64,000 nt of DNA from Hyphomonas sp. (GTDB taxonomy: Bacteria > Pseudomonadota > Alphaproteobacteria > Caulobacterales > Hyphomonadaceae): the NCBI GenBank assembly GCA_013791775.1, contig VMTE01000044.1:124001-188000 (forward strand), written 5' to 3'. Position numbers and translations under genes: made by a program. Below the pieces are notes generated by a model. That model saw only the letters and a list, made by a program, of their open reading frames with translations. It was not told the origin of the DNA and searched no databases. Of the stretch, positions 1-8,400 are shown piece after piece (position 1 is the first letter of the stretch; each line of letters opens with the position of its first letter).

Positions 1-409
1 CCCAACGGAACGGGCCGCCCGCCGATATCGCCTGAACCTCGGTCACCACTTCAATCAGCATGAAAAGCAGTATGAAAGGCACCAGCAGCAGACCGGTATA
101 GTATACGATCAGCACAAACTGGCGAGAGCGCTTCGGTCTCAGCGGCGCTGTCTCAAGATCCGGAAAATCACCGCGCAGACGCTCGTCGGCGCTCTCCGCA
201 TACGCGATGATCACCTCGCGCGCCTCCGCAAGCCGGCTTGCAGGTACCAGCACGCCGACCCCGCCGAGTGCCTGCAGCGCGCCCCAGTCGATCATCGCAT
301 GGTACCAGTTCTCAAGGCTCGCCGGAATGCCGGCGTCGTTCAGCAACGCGCAGACAAGCGCCGCTTCCTCCGCACTGGCACACCGCCTGATGACACCAAC
401 CCCGCTCAT
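1..409 (-). CDS. DUF2007-like putative signal-transducing protein (C-terminus off the left edge)
   Basis: The frame stays open from an ATG at 409 to the window edge (136 codons). It starts MSGVGVIRRCASAEEAALVC. The first ~75 residues fit the small DUF2007 fold: a short domain that begins with an 'accumulate residues, choose neighbour' helix and carries the segments GIPASLEN and ALGGVGVLVPASRLAEAREV. A linker rich in charged residues follows, then a hydrophobic segment (FVLIVYYTGLLLVPFILLFM) that is probably membrane-spanning, so the protein may be a membrane-anchored DUF2007 variant. The start codon overlaps the stop of the upstream GNAT gene as ATGA, so translation is probably coupled, and this is the last visible gene of a five-gene minus-strand run. 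The function of DUF2007 proteins is not established, and the C-terminus cannot be seen. Confidence 0.6.
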   Translation of the reverse strand, partial: MSGVGVIRRCASAEEAALVCALLNDAGIPASLENWYHAMIDWGALQALGGVGVLVPASRLAEAREVIIAYAESADERLRGDFPDLETAPLRPKRSRQFVLIVYYTGLLLVPFILLFMLIEVVTEVQAISAGGPFRW

Positions 410-1569
410 TCGCCCTTCTTAAACGGCGTACGGTCTTTGAGGTAGTCGAAATCGGCGTCCACCGCCGCGCGTTCGCGTGTCAGGTAGTCAGCGACGGCGT
501 CCCGGAATCCGGGATGGGAAATCCAGTGGGCGGAGTGGGTCAGCACCGGCGCGTAGCCCCGTGCCAGCTTATGGCCGCCTTGCGCGCCCGCTTCCACGGT
601 CTTCAGGCCGTGCGCGATGGCATAGTCGATAGCCTGGTAATAGCAGGTCTCGAAATGCAGCATCGGGCGCGGATCGGTGCAACCCCAGTACCGGCCATAA
701 AGCGTCTCCGAACCGATCAGGTTCATCGCCCCGGCGATGGCCGTCTCGCCGTCATAGGCGAACACGAACAGAAGGTCTCTGGCCATCCGTTCCCGGAGCA
801 ACGAGAAGCTCTTGCGTGTCAGGTAGGGCGAGCCCCACTTGCGGCTGCCGGTATCCATGTAGAAGTCATAGAACCGGTCGAGATGGCTTTCGGTGATGTC
901 CCCGCCGGTGATGTGCCGGAAGGTCAGTCCCTCCTGCGCCCTGGCGCGCTCCTTGCGCAGATTCTTGCGCTTGTCTGAGGAGAGCGTGGCCAGGAAATCA
1001 TCAAATGTTCCGTACCCTGCATTCGTCCAGTGGAATTGCTGGTCCGTGCGGATCAGCAGCCCGGCCGCCTCGAGCGGCGTGACTTCTGCCTCTTCGATGA
1101 AGTTGATGTGCAGCGACGAAACATCCGTCTCCATCGCCACCTGGAACGCGCCCTGCAGCAGCGCAGCCTTGTACAGCTCCGCGTCAGGCCCCGGCGCCGC
1201 CAGGCGCCGCCGCCCGGTCACCGGCGTGAACGGAATGGCCGACAGCAGCTTCGGATAATAGGCGCCGCCCGCCCGCTCCCACGCCTCCGCCCAGGACTGG
1301 TCGAACACGAACTCGCCGCGCGAATGGCTCTTGAACCACATCGGCATCGCGCCGCGCAGGCGTCCGCCCGCGTCGTGCACCAGGATATGGCTTGCCCGCC
1401 AGCCGGTGCGCGCGGTCGCGGCGCCCGAGCGCTCCATCGCCTCGAGAAACTCCCAGGTCAGGAACGGATCGTAAGGCAGCCCCGGCGGATTGGCGACCGC
1501 GTTCCAGGCCGCCGGTTGCACAGCGCCGAGCGTGTTGATCTGGCTGATCCGGGGATGGGAGGCGTCCAT
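406..1569 (-). CDS. GNAT-family / FemAB-like acyltransferase of the DUF482 (COG3146) type
   Basis: The 387-residue product matches the DUF482/COG3146 'peptidogalycan biosynthesis/recognition' family, a double-GNAT fold related to FemAB. The family signature segments are visible: WEFLEAMERSG near the N-terminus, an aromatic-rich middle (QSWAEAWERAGGAYYPKLLS), YGRYWGC, and the very characteristic EAGAQGGHKLARGYAPV close to the C-terminus. Members probably transfer an acyl or aminoacyl group, but the substrate is unknown. The gene lies 9 nt downstream of the GDPD gene and overlaps the DUF2007 gene by 4 nt, so it belongs to the RidA-GDPD-GNAT-DUF2007 operon. The family assignment is firm; the reaction is not. 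Confidence 0.85.
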   Translation of the reverse strand: MDASHPRISQINTLGAVQPAAWNAVANPPGLPYDPFLTWEFLEAMERSGAATARTGWRASHILVHDAGGRLRGAMPMWFKSHSRGEFVFDQSWAEAWERAGGAYYPKLLSAIPFTPVTGRRRLAAPGPDAELYKAALLQGAFQVAMETDVSSLHINFIEEAEVTPLEAAGLLIRTDQQFHWTNAGYGTFDDFLATLSSDKRKNLRKERARAQEGLTFRHITGGDITESHLDRFYDFYMDTGSRKWGSPYLTRKSFSLLRERMARDLLFVFAYDGETAIAGAMNLIGSETLYGRYWGCTDPRPMLHFETCYYQAIDYAIAHGLKTVEAGAQGGHKLARGYAPVLTHSAHWISHPGFRDAVADYLTRERAAVDADFDYLKDRTPFKKGE

Positions 1570-1578
1570 TCCCGGAAC

Positions 1579-2301
1579 TTAGGGCGCCGCCAGCGCCGGG
1601 TCGATATGCTCGAAGATGATTGCCGGATTGTAAGGCCGCGCCGCTGCCAGTTCGGCCTCGCTGCGCACGGTCCACACCACGAACGGGATGTCCGCCTTGG
1701 CCGCCGCCGCAGCCGCCCGTCCGGTGTCGGTATGGTGCACCGCGAGATAGTCGATGCCGTCGCGGATCGCCCGCTCGACGGTCTCGTGGAACCGCGACTC
1801 CCCGGCCTGCACCGCTGGCAGCACCAGCTGCCCGCGCATCAGCGTCTCCGGCAGGGCGCGCACCGCGTCTTCCGAAAAGCTCATCGCCGCCGCAAGACCC
1901 GGCCAGTCTTCCAGACGGTCCGCAATCGTGCGGGCGAAAGCGGCCGGATCGGTCGTCCCGTCAATCTTCAGTTCGCACAGCAAAGGCAGCGCCGCCGGCC
2001 AGAAACCGAGCAGGTCATCGAACGTCGGAATCCCTTCGCCGCCGCCCTGCAGCGGGATGGACTTGAGCGCTTCCGCCTCCAGCGATTCGAACACGCCGCT
2101 GGCGGCGGTCATCCGGTCGAGCAGGGAGTCGTGGAAAATCATGGCCGTGCCGTCGGCCGCCGGGCGCAGATCGAACTCGGTGCCCAGCCCCGCCTGCGCC
2201 GCCGCCCGGAATCCGGCCAGCGAATTTTCCGGCGGCCCCGCCTTCAGCCAGAGTCCGCGATGGGCATAAGCGAAGGCCTTGAGATCGAACGGCGCCGCCA
2301 T
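1579..2301 (-). CDS. Glycerophosphodiester phosphodiesterase family protein
   Basis: This 240-residue TIM-barrel phosphodiesterase would hydrolyse glycerophosphodiesters to glycerol-3-phosphate and an alcohol. The GDPD active-site pattern is intact: AHRG near residue 15, PPENS, the metal-binding EFD in GTEFDLRPAADG, IFHD, and CELK further on. I place the start at the ATG at 2301 (MAAPFDLKAFAYAHRG); a longer open frame to 2385 would run back through the RidA gene and add unrelated residues. This start leaves only 4 nt after the RidA stop. There is no signal peptide, so the enzyme is probably cytoplasmic, unlike periplasmic GlpQ, and closer to UgpQ in layout. Confidence 0.85.
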   Translation of the reverse strand: MAAPFDLKAFAYAHRGLWLKAGPPENSLAGFRAAAQAGLGTEFDLRPAADGTAMIFHDSLLDRMTAASGVFESLEAEALKSIPLQGGGEGIPTFDDLLGFWPAALPLLCELKIDGTTDPAAFARTIADRLEDWPGLAAAMSFSEDAVRALPETLMRGQLVLPAVQAGESRFHETVERAIRDGIDYLAVHHTDTGRAAAAAAKADIPFVVWTVRSEAELAAARPYNPAIIFEHIDPALAAP

Positions 2302-2305
2302 GGGA

Positions 2306-2764
2306 TTATCCGATCTCGAACACGCCGTCCACTTCGACCGCGACGCCGAGAGGGAGCGTGGGGCAGGCGACCGCCGAGCGCGCATGCTTGCCGGCCTCGC
2401 CGAACACTTCGACCATCAGGTCCGAGCAGCCGTTCACCACTTGCGGAATATCGACGAAGTGCGGCGCCGCATTCACGAATCCGCCGAGCTTCACCACGCG
2501 CTTGATACGGGAGAGTTCCCCCACCGCCGACTTGCACTGGGCGATCAGGTTGATGCCGCAGATGCGCGCGGCATGCTGGCCGGCGGAAAGTTCCATGTCA
2601 TCGCCGAGACGGCCGAGGATGCGGCCTTCCGCCGTCGCGCTCACCTGTCCGGAGACGTAGAGCAGGTTGCCGGTGATCACGAACGGCACATAGGTCGCCA
2701 CGGGTTTCATCGGCGCCGGCAGGACAATGCCGAGGGCGTCGAGCTTGGCTTCGGGGGTGGACAT
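2306..2764 (-). CDS. RidA / YjgF-YER057c family protein
   Basis: This is a 152-residue member of the RidA superfamily, whose archetype deaminates reactive enamine/imine intermediates of PLP enzymes. The recognisable family elements are GNLLYVSGQV, the QCKSAVGELSRIKRVVKLGGFV helix-strand unit, and the C-terminal GKHARSAVACPTLPLGVAVEVDGVFEI, which includes the conserved arginine of the active-site cleft. It is longer than classic RidA (~128 aa) and resembles the COG0251 subgroup with an N-terminal 'KLDALGIVLP' extension. It heads the operon RidA-GDPD-GNAT-DUF2007. Its specific activity is inferred only. Confidence 0.88.
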   Translation of the reverse strand: MSTPEAKLDALGIVLPAPMKPVATYVPFVITGNLLYVSGQVSATAEGRILGRLGDDMELSAGQHAARICGINLIAQCKSAVGELSRIKRVVKLGGFVNAAPHFVDIPQVVNGCSDLMVEVFGEAGKHARSAVACPTLPLGVAVEVDGVFEIG

Positions 2765-2819
2765 GGGCAGGCTCCCTGTTCTGGTTTCCGAAACCTCCTA
2801 ACCTGCGCCGCCGCGCAAG

Positions 2820-4094
2820 TCAGCCCTCATCCTTGCGCGCCATCTTCGCCGCGCGCCCCGTCATCACGGCGTCCCGGCCAAACTTCGCCCGGGCCTTGTC
2901 GGAGGCGCGTTCGGCGGCGGCGCGTTTGGCAACCTTCGGATCAATCAGGTCGACACTGTCCGCCTTGTAGGCCGACAGGCCCGACAGGCCGACGCCGATC
3001 AACCGGTAGCGCACCCGCCCGGTCGCCTCCTTCGCCAGCAGCGGCCGCGCGGTGCGGAACACTTCCTGCGCCAGCTGCGTCGGCGCGTGCAGGGAGAGGC
3101 GCCGGGTGACCGGTTTGAAGTCCGACGTCTTTAGCTTCAGCGTCACCACGACCCCGACGACGCCCTCCGCCTTGGCCCGGTCGGCGGTCTTGACGCTGAG
3201 GCGCCAGAGATGATCTTCGAGCACGGCAAGGTCGCTTGTGTCCTCGAAGAAGGTGGTCTCGCTGGAGACCGACTTGCGGTCGTCATGCGGATTGACCTTC
3301 CGGTTGTCACGGCCATGCGCGCAGCGTTTCAGCCACTCGCCGGTCTCGCCATAGCCCCGGATCAGGTCCTTGAGCTCCGCCCGCTGAAGATCTTCCACCG
3401 TATGGAATCCGTCGCGGTTCAGCGATTCGGCGAATTTCGGGCCGACCCCGTGCAGGAATCCGACCGGCTTGTCGGCCAGGAAGGCCTCCGCATCCTCGGG
3501 CGCCAGCACGGCAAAGCCGCGCGGCTTGTCGAGCTCGCTGGCCGTCTTGGCGAGGAACTTGTTGGCCGACAGGCCGATGGAGACGGTCACGCCGACCTGC
3601 TGCTCCACTTCCAACGCCAGCCGGGCGAGGCTGGCGGCGGGCACCACCCCGTGCAATCGCTCGGTGCCGGAAAGGTCCAGATAGGCTTCGTCGATGGACA
3701 CCGGTTGCACCAGCGGCGTCAGGGCATCCATCCGCGCACGGATGGCGCGGCCGGCCTCGTGGTATTTCCTGAAATCCGGCGGCACGACGACCGCCTCGGG
3801 GCACAGTTTCAGCGCCTTGAACATCGGCATCGCCGAGCGCACCCCGTAGAGCCGCGCCATGTAGCAGCAGGTCGTCACGACCCCTCTCGTGCCGCCCCCG
3901 ACGATCAGGGGCTTGTCCCGCAAGGCCGGATTGTCGCGTTTCTCGACCGACGCGTAGAAGGCATCACAATCGACATGCGCAATCGTCAGCGAAGACAGCG
4001 CCGGGTGGCTGACGGTCCGCAATCGCCCGCAAGCCGGGCAACGGTCAAAATCCTCTGTCTTTACAGCGAGGCAGTCGCGGCAAAGCGTGGTCAT
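2820..4094 (-). CDS. dinB: DNA polymerase IV (Y-family translesion polymerase)
   Basis: The 424-residue product is an error-prone polymerase that extends past template lesions in the cytoplasm. Catalytic palm motifs are clear: AHVDCDAFYASVEKRDNP and VQPVSIDEAYLDLSG supply the metal-binding carboxylates, with VTVSIGLSANKFLAKTAS following. A helix-hairpin-helix and little-finger region leads to a basic C-terminus. The first ~30 residues carry two CxxC pairs (CRDC and CPAC), a small zinc-finger-like extension absent from E. coli DinB but familiar in alphaproteobacterial Pol IV. The gene stands alone, 55 nt upstream of the RidA gene and divergent from divK. No SOS box was recognised upstream. Confidence 0.93.
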   Translation of the reverse strand: MTTLCRDCLAVKTEDFDRCPACGRLRTVSHPALSSLTIAHVDCDAFYASVEKRDNPALRDKPLIVGGGTRGVVTTCCYMARLYGVRSAMPMFKALKLCPEAVVVPPDFRKYHEAGRAIRARMDALTPLVQPVSIDEAYLDLSGTERLHGVVPAASLARLALEVEQQVGVTVSIGLSANKFLAKTASELDKPRGFAVLAPEDAEAFLADKPVGFLHGVGPKFAESLNRDGFHTVEDLQRAELKDLIRGYGETGEWLKRCAHGRDNRKVNPHDDRKSVSSETTFFEDTSDLAVLEDHLWRLSVKTADRAKAEGVVGVVVTLKLKTSDFKPVTRRLSLHAPTQLAQEVFRTARPLLAKEATGRVRYRLIGVGLSGLSAYKADSVDLIDPKVAKRAAAERASDKARAKFGRDAVMTGRAAKMARKDEG

Positions 4095-4230
4095 CGTGTC
4101 GTTTTCCCGCTCCGGACGTCCAATGTCTCAAACCTGCCGCCAGACCGGCATAAATGGGTGTTAACTTTTCACAGTATAACTGAAAACGACGGGTCAGTAT
4201 CCGCGCGAATCGCCAGCAATCTCGAGTATC

Positions 4231-4620
4231 ATGTCCAAAGATCGTTCCAGAACAGTATTGGTGGTTGAGGACAATGACCTCAACATGCGGCTGTTTTGCG
4301 ATCTGTTGGGCGCGTTCGGCTACAAGACCTTTCAGTGCCGCGACGGCGCGAAAGCTGTGGAGATCGCCCGCAAGGAGCTGCCGGACCTCATCATCATGGA
4401 CATCCAGCTGCCGGAAGTGTCGGGTCTCGACATCACGCGCTGGCTGAAGGATGACAAGAAGGTCTCCCATATTCCCGTCCTCGCCGTCACCGCATTTGCG
4501 ATGCGTACGGATGAACAGCGCGTGCGCGAAGCGGGCTGCGAGGGCTATCTTTCCAAGCCGATCCAGATCGCGTCCTTCATCCGGGCCGTCGAGGCGCTGA
4601 TGCCCAAGGAAGCCGCATGA
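4231..4620 (+). CDS. divK: Single-domain response regulator DivK
   Basis: The 129 residues form a stand-alone receiver domain. Acidic pocket residues are E13/D14, the phospho-acceptor is D57 in LIIMDIQLPEVSG, and the conserved threonine (VTAFAM) and lysine (LSKPI) are present. High similarity to Caulobacter DivK and the immediately following pleD identify it as the essential cell-cycle regulator that acts through DivL, CckA and PleC/DivJ. Its stop overlaps the pleD start as ATGA. Upstream there is only a lone TTAAC at 4161, too little to call a CtrA site. Confidence 0.93.
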   Translation: MSKDRSRTVLVVEDNDLNMRLFCDLLGAFGYKTFQCRDGAKAVEIARKELPDLIIMDIQLPEVSGLDITRWLKDDKKVSHIPVLAVTAFAMRTDEQRVREAGCEGYLSKPIQIASFIRAVEALMPKEAA

Positions 4621-5984
4621 GTGCGCGGATCCTGATCGTCGATGACATCGAGGCAAACCGCCGGCTCCTGCAGGCCAAGCTCGAAGCGCAGTATCACTCA
4701 GTGCTGCTCGCCAGCAGCGGGCCGCAGGCGCTCGACATGGCCGCCGAGCACGATCCGGAGATCATCCTCCTCGACGTGATGATGCCGGGCATGGACGGCT
4801 TCGAAGTCTGCCGCCGCCTGAAAGCCAATCCGGCTACGAACCATATTCCGGTGGTCATGGTCACCGCGCTCAGCGACGCGGAAGACCGTGTGCGCGGACT
4901 TGATGCGGGTGCGGAGGATTTCCTCACCAAGCCGATCGACGATTTCCTGCTGAACTCCCGTATCAATACGTTGATGCGCTACAATGCGGTCACCTCCGAA
5001 CTTCGCAAGCGCGAGGCGAGCGGCCTCAAGGGCGGTGGGGGGGAGGATGAACCGGTTGACGAAGGCGATGCGGCGTCCCGCGTTTTCCTGATTGACGACA
5101 ACCCGCGCACCTCGGCGCGCATTGCCGGCATGCTGCGCGAAAGTGGCCACAAGGTGATGACGCTGCTCGAATCCGGCAGCATGGGCGATCTGGCGAAAGA
5201 GCGCACGGACGTGCTGCTCGTGTCGCTGCTGTCGACGAGTTTCGATCCACTGAAACTGTGCGCACACTTCAAGGCCAACGATGTCACCCGCCCGGTGTCC
5301 ATCCTGCTGATCTGTGATCCGCTCGAGCGTTCCAAAGCCGTGAAGGGGCTGGAGATCGGCGCCAGCGACATGATCATGACGCCGATCGACAAGCTGGAAT
5401 TGCTGGCCCGTGTGCGCACGCAGACCCGGCGCACCCGCTATGTCGAAATCCTGCGCGAGCGTGTGGACCGCGGGCTCGAGCTTTCGGTGATCGACCAGCT
5501 CACCGGGCTCTACAACCGCCGCTACATGACCAACCAGCTGCAGCAGTTCATGCAACGCGCGGTGATGGGCAAAAAGCCGCTGTCGGTGATGATGCTCGAC
5601 ATCGATCATTTCAAACACATCAACGACACCTATGGCCACCAGGCCGGCGACGAAGTGCTTCAGGAGATCGCCGACCGGCTGCGCCAGAACGTGCGTCCGA
5701 TGGATGTGGTCTGCCGTCCCGGCGGGGAGGAGTTTCTCGTGATCCTGCCGGAAACGTCGGGCGAGCTTGCCTATGCGGCGGCCGAGCGGGTTCGCCGTTC
5801 TGTCGCGTCTCTTGCGTTCAGTGTGCTGAACGATACGCGCCAGGTATCGGTCACCATCAGCGCGGGTGTATCATCCCTGCTGGGGGCGAGTGACACGATG
5901 GCCGAGCTCCTGAGCCGGGCCGATACCGCGCTCTACCAGGCCAAGTCCGGCGGCCGCAACCGCGTCGAAAGCATCGCCGCCTGA
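4617..5984 (+). CDS. pleD: Response regulator / diguanylate cyclase PleD
   Basis: The 455-residue protein makes cyclic di-GMP at the pole during the motile-to-sessile transition. It has a first receiver domain with phospho-acceptor D53 (IILLDVMMPGMDG), a second degenerate receiver (from about residue 150, where the acceptor position reads LLVSLLS) that serves as the dimerisation adaptor in PleD, and a C-terminal GGDEF domain. The active site is GGEEF. An RxxD inhibitory site (RPMD) lies five residues upstream, so product inhibition should be retained. The residue before the motif is proline (RPGGEEF) where Caulobacter PleD, as I recall it, has tyrosine. The gene overlaps divK by 4 nt. Confidence 0.94.
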   Translation: MSARILIVDDIEANRRLLQAKLEAQYHSVLLASSGPQALDMAAEHDPEIILLDVMMPGMDGFEVCRRLKANPATNHIPVVMVTALSDAEDRVRGLDAGAEDFLTKPIDDFLLNSRINTLMRYNAVTSELRKREASGLKGGGGEDEPVDEGDAASRVFLIDDNPRTSARIAGMLRESGHKVMTLLESGSMGDLAKERTDVLLVSLLSTSFDPLKLCAHFKANDVTRPVSILLICDPLERSKAVKGLEIGASDMIMTPIDKLELLARVRTQTRRTRYVEILRERVDRGLELSVIDQLTGLYNRRYMTNQLQQFMQRAVMGKKPLSVMMLDIDHFKHINDTYGHQAGDEVLQEIADRLRQNVRPMDVVCRPGGEEFLVILPETSGELAYAAAERVRRSVASLAFSVLNDTRQVSVTISAGVSSLLGASDTMAELLSRADTALYQAKSGGRNRVESIAA

Positions 5985-6020
5985 TTGACAGGTCTGCTGG
6001 TCCGCGCGACAGCGGCTGAC

Positions 6021-7259
6021 ATGGCAAACCGTTTCGCGGCCTTCCGGCATTCGTCCTACAGCCGGTACTTCCTGTCCCGGTTCCTGACATCCTTTTCCTC
6101 CCAGATTGTGTCGGTGTCGGTCGCCTGGCAGATGTATGACGAGACGCGCAATCCGGCCCTGCTCGGCTGGATCGGCCTCGTGCAGTTCCTCCCGGCCTTG
6201 CTGCTCGTCGTGGTCACCGGCAACGCGGCCGACCGGCTCGGCCGCCGCCTCGTGATGGGCTGCGGCGCGCTGGTGATGATGAGCTGCGCGGCGAGCATCC
6301 TGTGGCTGGTGCTGAACCGGCAATTCGACCCCATGCTGGTCCTCGCCATCCTGACGCTGTTCGGCACCGCGCGCGCCTTCTATGGCCCCGCTGCCACCAG
6401 CCTCGCGGTCAATCTCGTGCCGCGCGAAGATTTCGCCAATGCGGTCAGCTGGGTCACCTCGTCCTGGCAACTGGCGAGCATTGCCGGCCCGGTTGTGGGC
6501 TCGTTGCTCTACGGCCTCGCGCCTCAGGCCGCCTATGGCACGGCCACCTGCCTGTTCATCCTGGCCGCCAGCCTGATATTCTCGATCCCCAAGCCGGCCC
6601 AGAAGATTTTTCGCGAGCCGCCGACGCTGGCGAGCATCCTCGGCGGGTTCGGTTATATCTGGAAGGACAAGGTCGTGCTGGGCGCGGTCTCGTTGGACCT
6701 GTTTGCCGTGCTGCTGGGCGGCGCGGTGGCCCTGATGCCGGTCTATGCGCGCGACATCCTGCATGTGGGCGAGCTCGGCCTCGGCCTCCTGCGGGCGGCG
6801 CCCGGCGTCGGTGCCATCATCGCCATTGCCCTGATCACGGCCTTCCCGATCCGTGACCATGCCGGCTGGATCCTGATCGTCTCCGTCGCCCTGTTCGGCC
6901 TCGCCACCGCCGTGTTCGGGGGCTCGACCCTGGCTTGGCTGTCGATACTCGCGCTGATGTGTGTCGGCGGCTTCGACATGATCTCGGTCTATGTCCGGGA
7001 GATCATCCTGCAGCTCTGGACGCCGGACGAGGTGCGCGGCCGGGTCAACGCCGTCAACTCCATCTTCGTCGGCGCCTCGAACGAGTTGGGCGAGACGCGA
7101 GCGGGTTTCATGGCGGCGGTAATCGGACCGGTCGCCACTGTGGTGCTGGGCGGGGTGGCTGCAGTTGGGGTGGCGGCCGCGTCGGCGTTCATTTTCCCCC
7201 GGCTGCGGGACATTCGCCGCCTCGACGAGCGGGAAGACGAGGCCACCCGGATCACCTGA
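6021..7259 (+). CDS. MFS transporter (EntS/MFS_3-like)
   Basis: This 412-residue major facilitator protein has about 12 hydrophobic segments and the loop motif GNAADRLGRRLV after the second helix. The opening (SSYSRYFLSRFLTSFSSQIVSVSVAWQMYD) is typical of MFS_3 exporters related to enterobactin exporter EntS. A frame with a TTG at 5985 directly abuts pleD, but the internal ATG at 6021 (MANRFAAFRHSSY) gives the usual family start, so I use it. It may be cotranscribed with divK-pleD, since only 36 nt separate it from pleD. Substrate unknown; drug or siderophore export is possible. Confidence 0.82.
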   Translation: MANRFAAFRHSSYSRYFLSRFLTSFSSQIVSVSVAWQMYDETRNPALLGWIGLVQFLPALLLVVVTGNAADRLGRRLVMGCGALVMMSCAASILWLVLNRQFDPMLVLAILTLFGTARAFYGPAATSLAVNLVPREDFANAVSWVTSSWQLASIAGPVVGSLLYGLAPQAAYGTATCLFILAASLIFSIPKPAQKIFREPPTLASILGGFGYIWKDKVVLGAVSLDLFAVLLGGAVALMPVYARDILHVGELGLGLLRAAPGVGAIIAIALITAFPIRDHAGWILIVSVALFGLATAVFGGSTLAWLSILALMCVGGFDMISVYVREIILQLWTPDEVRGRVNAVNSIFVGASNELGETRAGFMAAVIGPVATVVLGGVAAVGVAAASAFIFPRLRDIRRLDEREDEATRIT

Positions 7260-7261
7260 AC

Positions 7262-7291
7262 GAAAAAGCCCGCGCCTTGCGGGCGCGGGCT
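7262..7291 (-). terminator. Intrinsic terminator of rpmG
   Basis: A perfect 10-bp GC stem (7267-7276 with 7282-7291) around a 5-nt loop is followed on the minus strand by a five-T run, 27 nt past the rpmG stop. Read on the plus strand it closes the MFS gene but has no T-run. Confidence 0.8.
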
Positions 7292-7317
7292 CTGAAAATA
7301 CCCGAAAGAACAGGATC

Positions 7318-7485
7318 TTACTTGATCTTGCCTTCTTTGAAATCGACGTGCTTCTTGGCGACGGGATCGTATTTCCGCTTCACCATCTTCTCGGTCATGG
7401 TGCGCGGGTTCTTCTTCGTCACGTAGAAGAAGCCCGTGTCTGCCGACGAATTGAGGCGGATCTTGATGGTGGCGGGTTTGGCCAT
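7318..7485 (-). CDS. rpmG: 50S ribosomal protein L33
   Basis: The 55-residue protein (starting [20 protein letters not shown] and ending KEGKIK) is a textbook bacterial L33 of the zinc-free type, lacking the two CxxC pairs of the zinc-binding form. It is a basic component of the large ribosomal subunit near the E site. It is monocistronic with a strong terminator directly downstream, and it sits in the alphaproteobacterial context beside pleD and rnr. The start is fixed by the universal MAK opening. Confidence 0.95.
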   Translation of the reverse strand: MAKPATIKIRLNSSADTGFFYVTKKNPRTMTEKMVKRKYDPVAKKHVDFKEGKIK

Positions 7486-7560
7486 GGGGTGGCCCTTCTC
7501 GAATTGTGTTGAAACCGGAAAACGGGCTTATTGACGAGGTGACGGGGCGAAGTCAAGCGG

Positions 7561-8298
7561 TCAAAGCCGGTCGGTGACGTGTCCCGTCCGCGTCCAGCGC
7601 AGGAAGGGCGGGTCCAGCGCCCCGCCGGGCCGGGCCAGCCGCTCGCCGATCTCGCCCAGCATGAACCGGGTGACCGAGGGTAGGTCGAGCTTGATGGCGT
7701 CCGCCAGCGTCACCCATTGCAGGTCCGACAGCTCCGCCCCGTCCACCGGGGGGCGTTCGTCGATCAGTGCCAGTTCGGCCTCGGCCATGAAGAAACGCGC
7801 ATCGAAGCGGCGGGGCCGGTAGGGCGGGGTCACCGCCCGGCCGATGAATACCAGCGGCGACAGGTCCGGCGCCACGTCCAGCGCATGGAAATCCTCCCAG
7901 CCGGCCAGGCTGGCGGGGGGCATTTCGGCGGAGCGCCCGACGATCAGCCCGGTCTCTTCGAAGGTCTCGCGGATGGCGGTCAGCGCGAACGCGCGCGGGT
8001 TCCGGCGGCTCTGGATCCGCAGCTTCGCCTCGACATCGGGGCGCAGCTCCTCCCAGGCGACGGCCTTGCCGTCATGCGGATCGACCCGCCCACCCGGAAA
8101 CACGTACTTGTCCGGCATGAAGGCGCTGCCGCCCGCCCGCTTGCCCATCAGGACGCGCGGCTGCACGCCGTCCCGGCGCACGAGAATCAATGTCGCGGCA
8201 TCGCGCGGCCGGGGGCTTCGCCCGCCGGTGATCAGCACGTCGCCGTCTTCTTCCTTGTCAAACGCTCGCTTCAGCATGATCCGCATCTTTGATGGCAA
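7561..8298 (-). CDS. NUDIX hydrolase
   Basis: The 245-residue protein carries a NUDIX box around GGRVDPHDGKA...AIRETFEETGL, with an insertion of about 35 residues between the first glycines and the REx2EE helix. The insertion and the preceding KYVFPGGRVD are typical of the CoA/NUDT8-19-like clade rather than MutT. The enzyme would hydrolyse a nucleoside diphosphate linked to another moiety; the substrate is not predictable. The start could also be at the internal ATG at 8286 (MRIMLKRAFD). It lies in an rpmG-NUDIX-rnr minus-strand arrangement. Confidence 0.85.
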   Translation of the reverse strand: MPSKMRIMLKRAFDKEEDGDVLITGGRSPRPRDAATLILVRRDGVQPRVLMGKRAGGSAFMPDKYVFPGGRVDPHDGKAVAWEELRPDVEAKLRIQSRRNPRAFALTAIRETFEETGLIVGRSAEMPPASLAGWEDFHALDVAPDLSPLVFIGRAVTPPYRPRRFDARFFMAEAELALIDERPPVDGAELSDLQWVTLADAIKLDLPSVTRFMLGEIGERLARPGGALDPPFLRWTRTGHVTDRL

Positions 8299-8333
8299 GA
8301 CGGCGAATGCAAGGCGTCAGCTGTGATGACGTC

Positions 8334-8358
8334 GGGTCAGAGTGATTTGCGCTGACCC
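8334..8358. repeat. Small hairpin between NUDIX and rnr genes
   Basis: A 7-bp perfect inverted repeat GGGTCAG/CTGACCC with an 11-nt spacer is followed by a second short CCCC/GGGG hairpin. It lies in the 102-nt gap upstream of the NUDIX gene and downstream of rnr. No T-run follows, so it is not a convincing terminator. Confidence 0.4.
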
Positions 8359-8400
8359 CGCTCATCCCCCTGCGCGGGGAGGCGCGGATTGGGGGAAATA

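Noticed and set aside
4161..4165. CtrA box upstream of divK
   Set aside because: Only a half-site TTAAC; no second TTAA at the 7-nt spacing.
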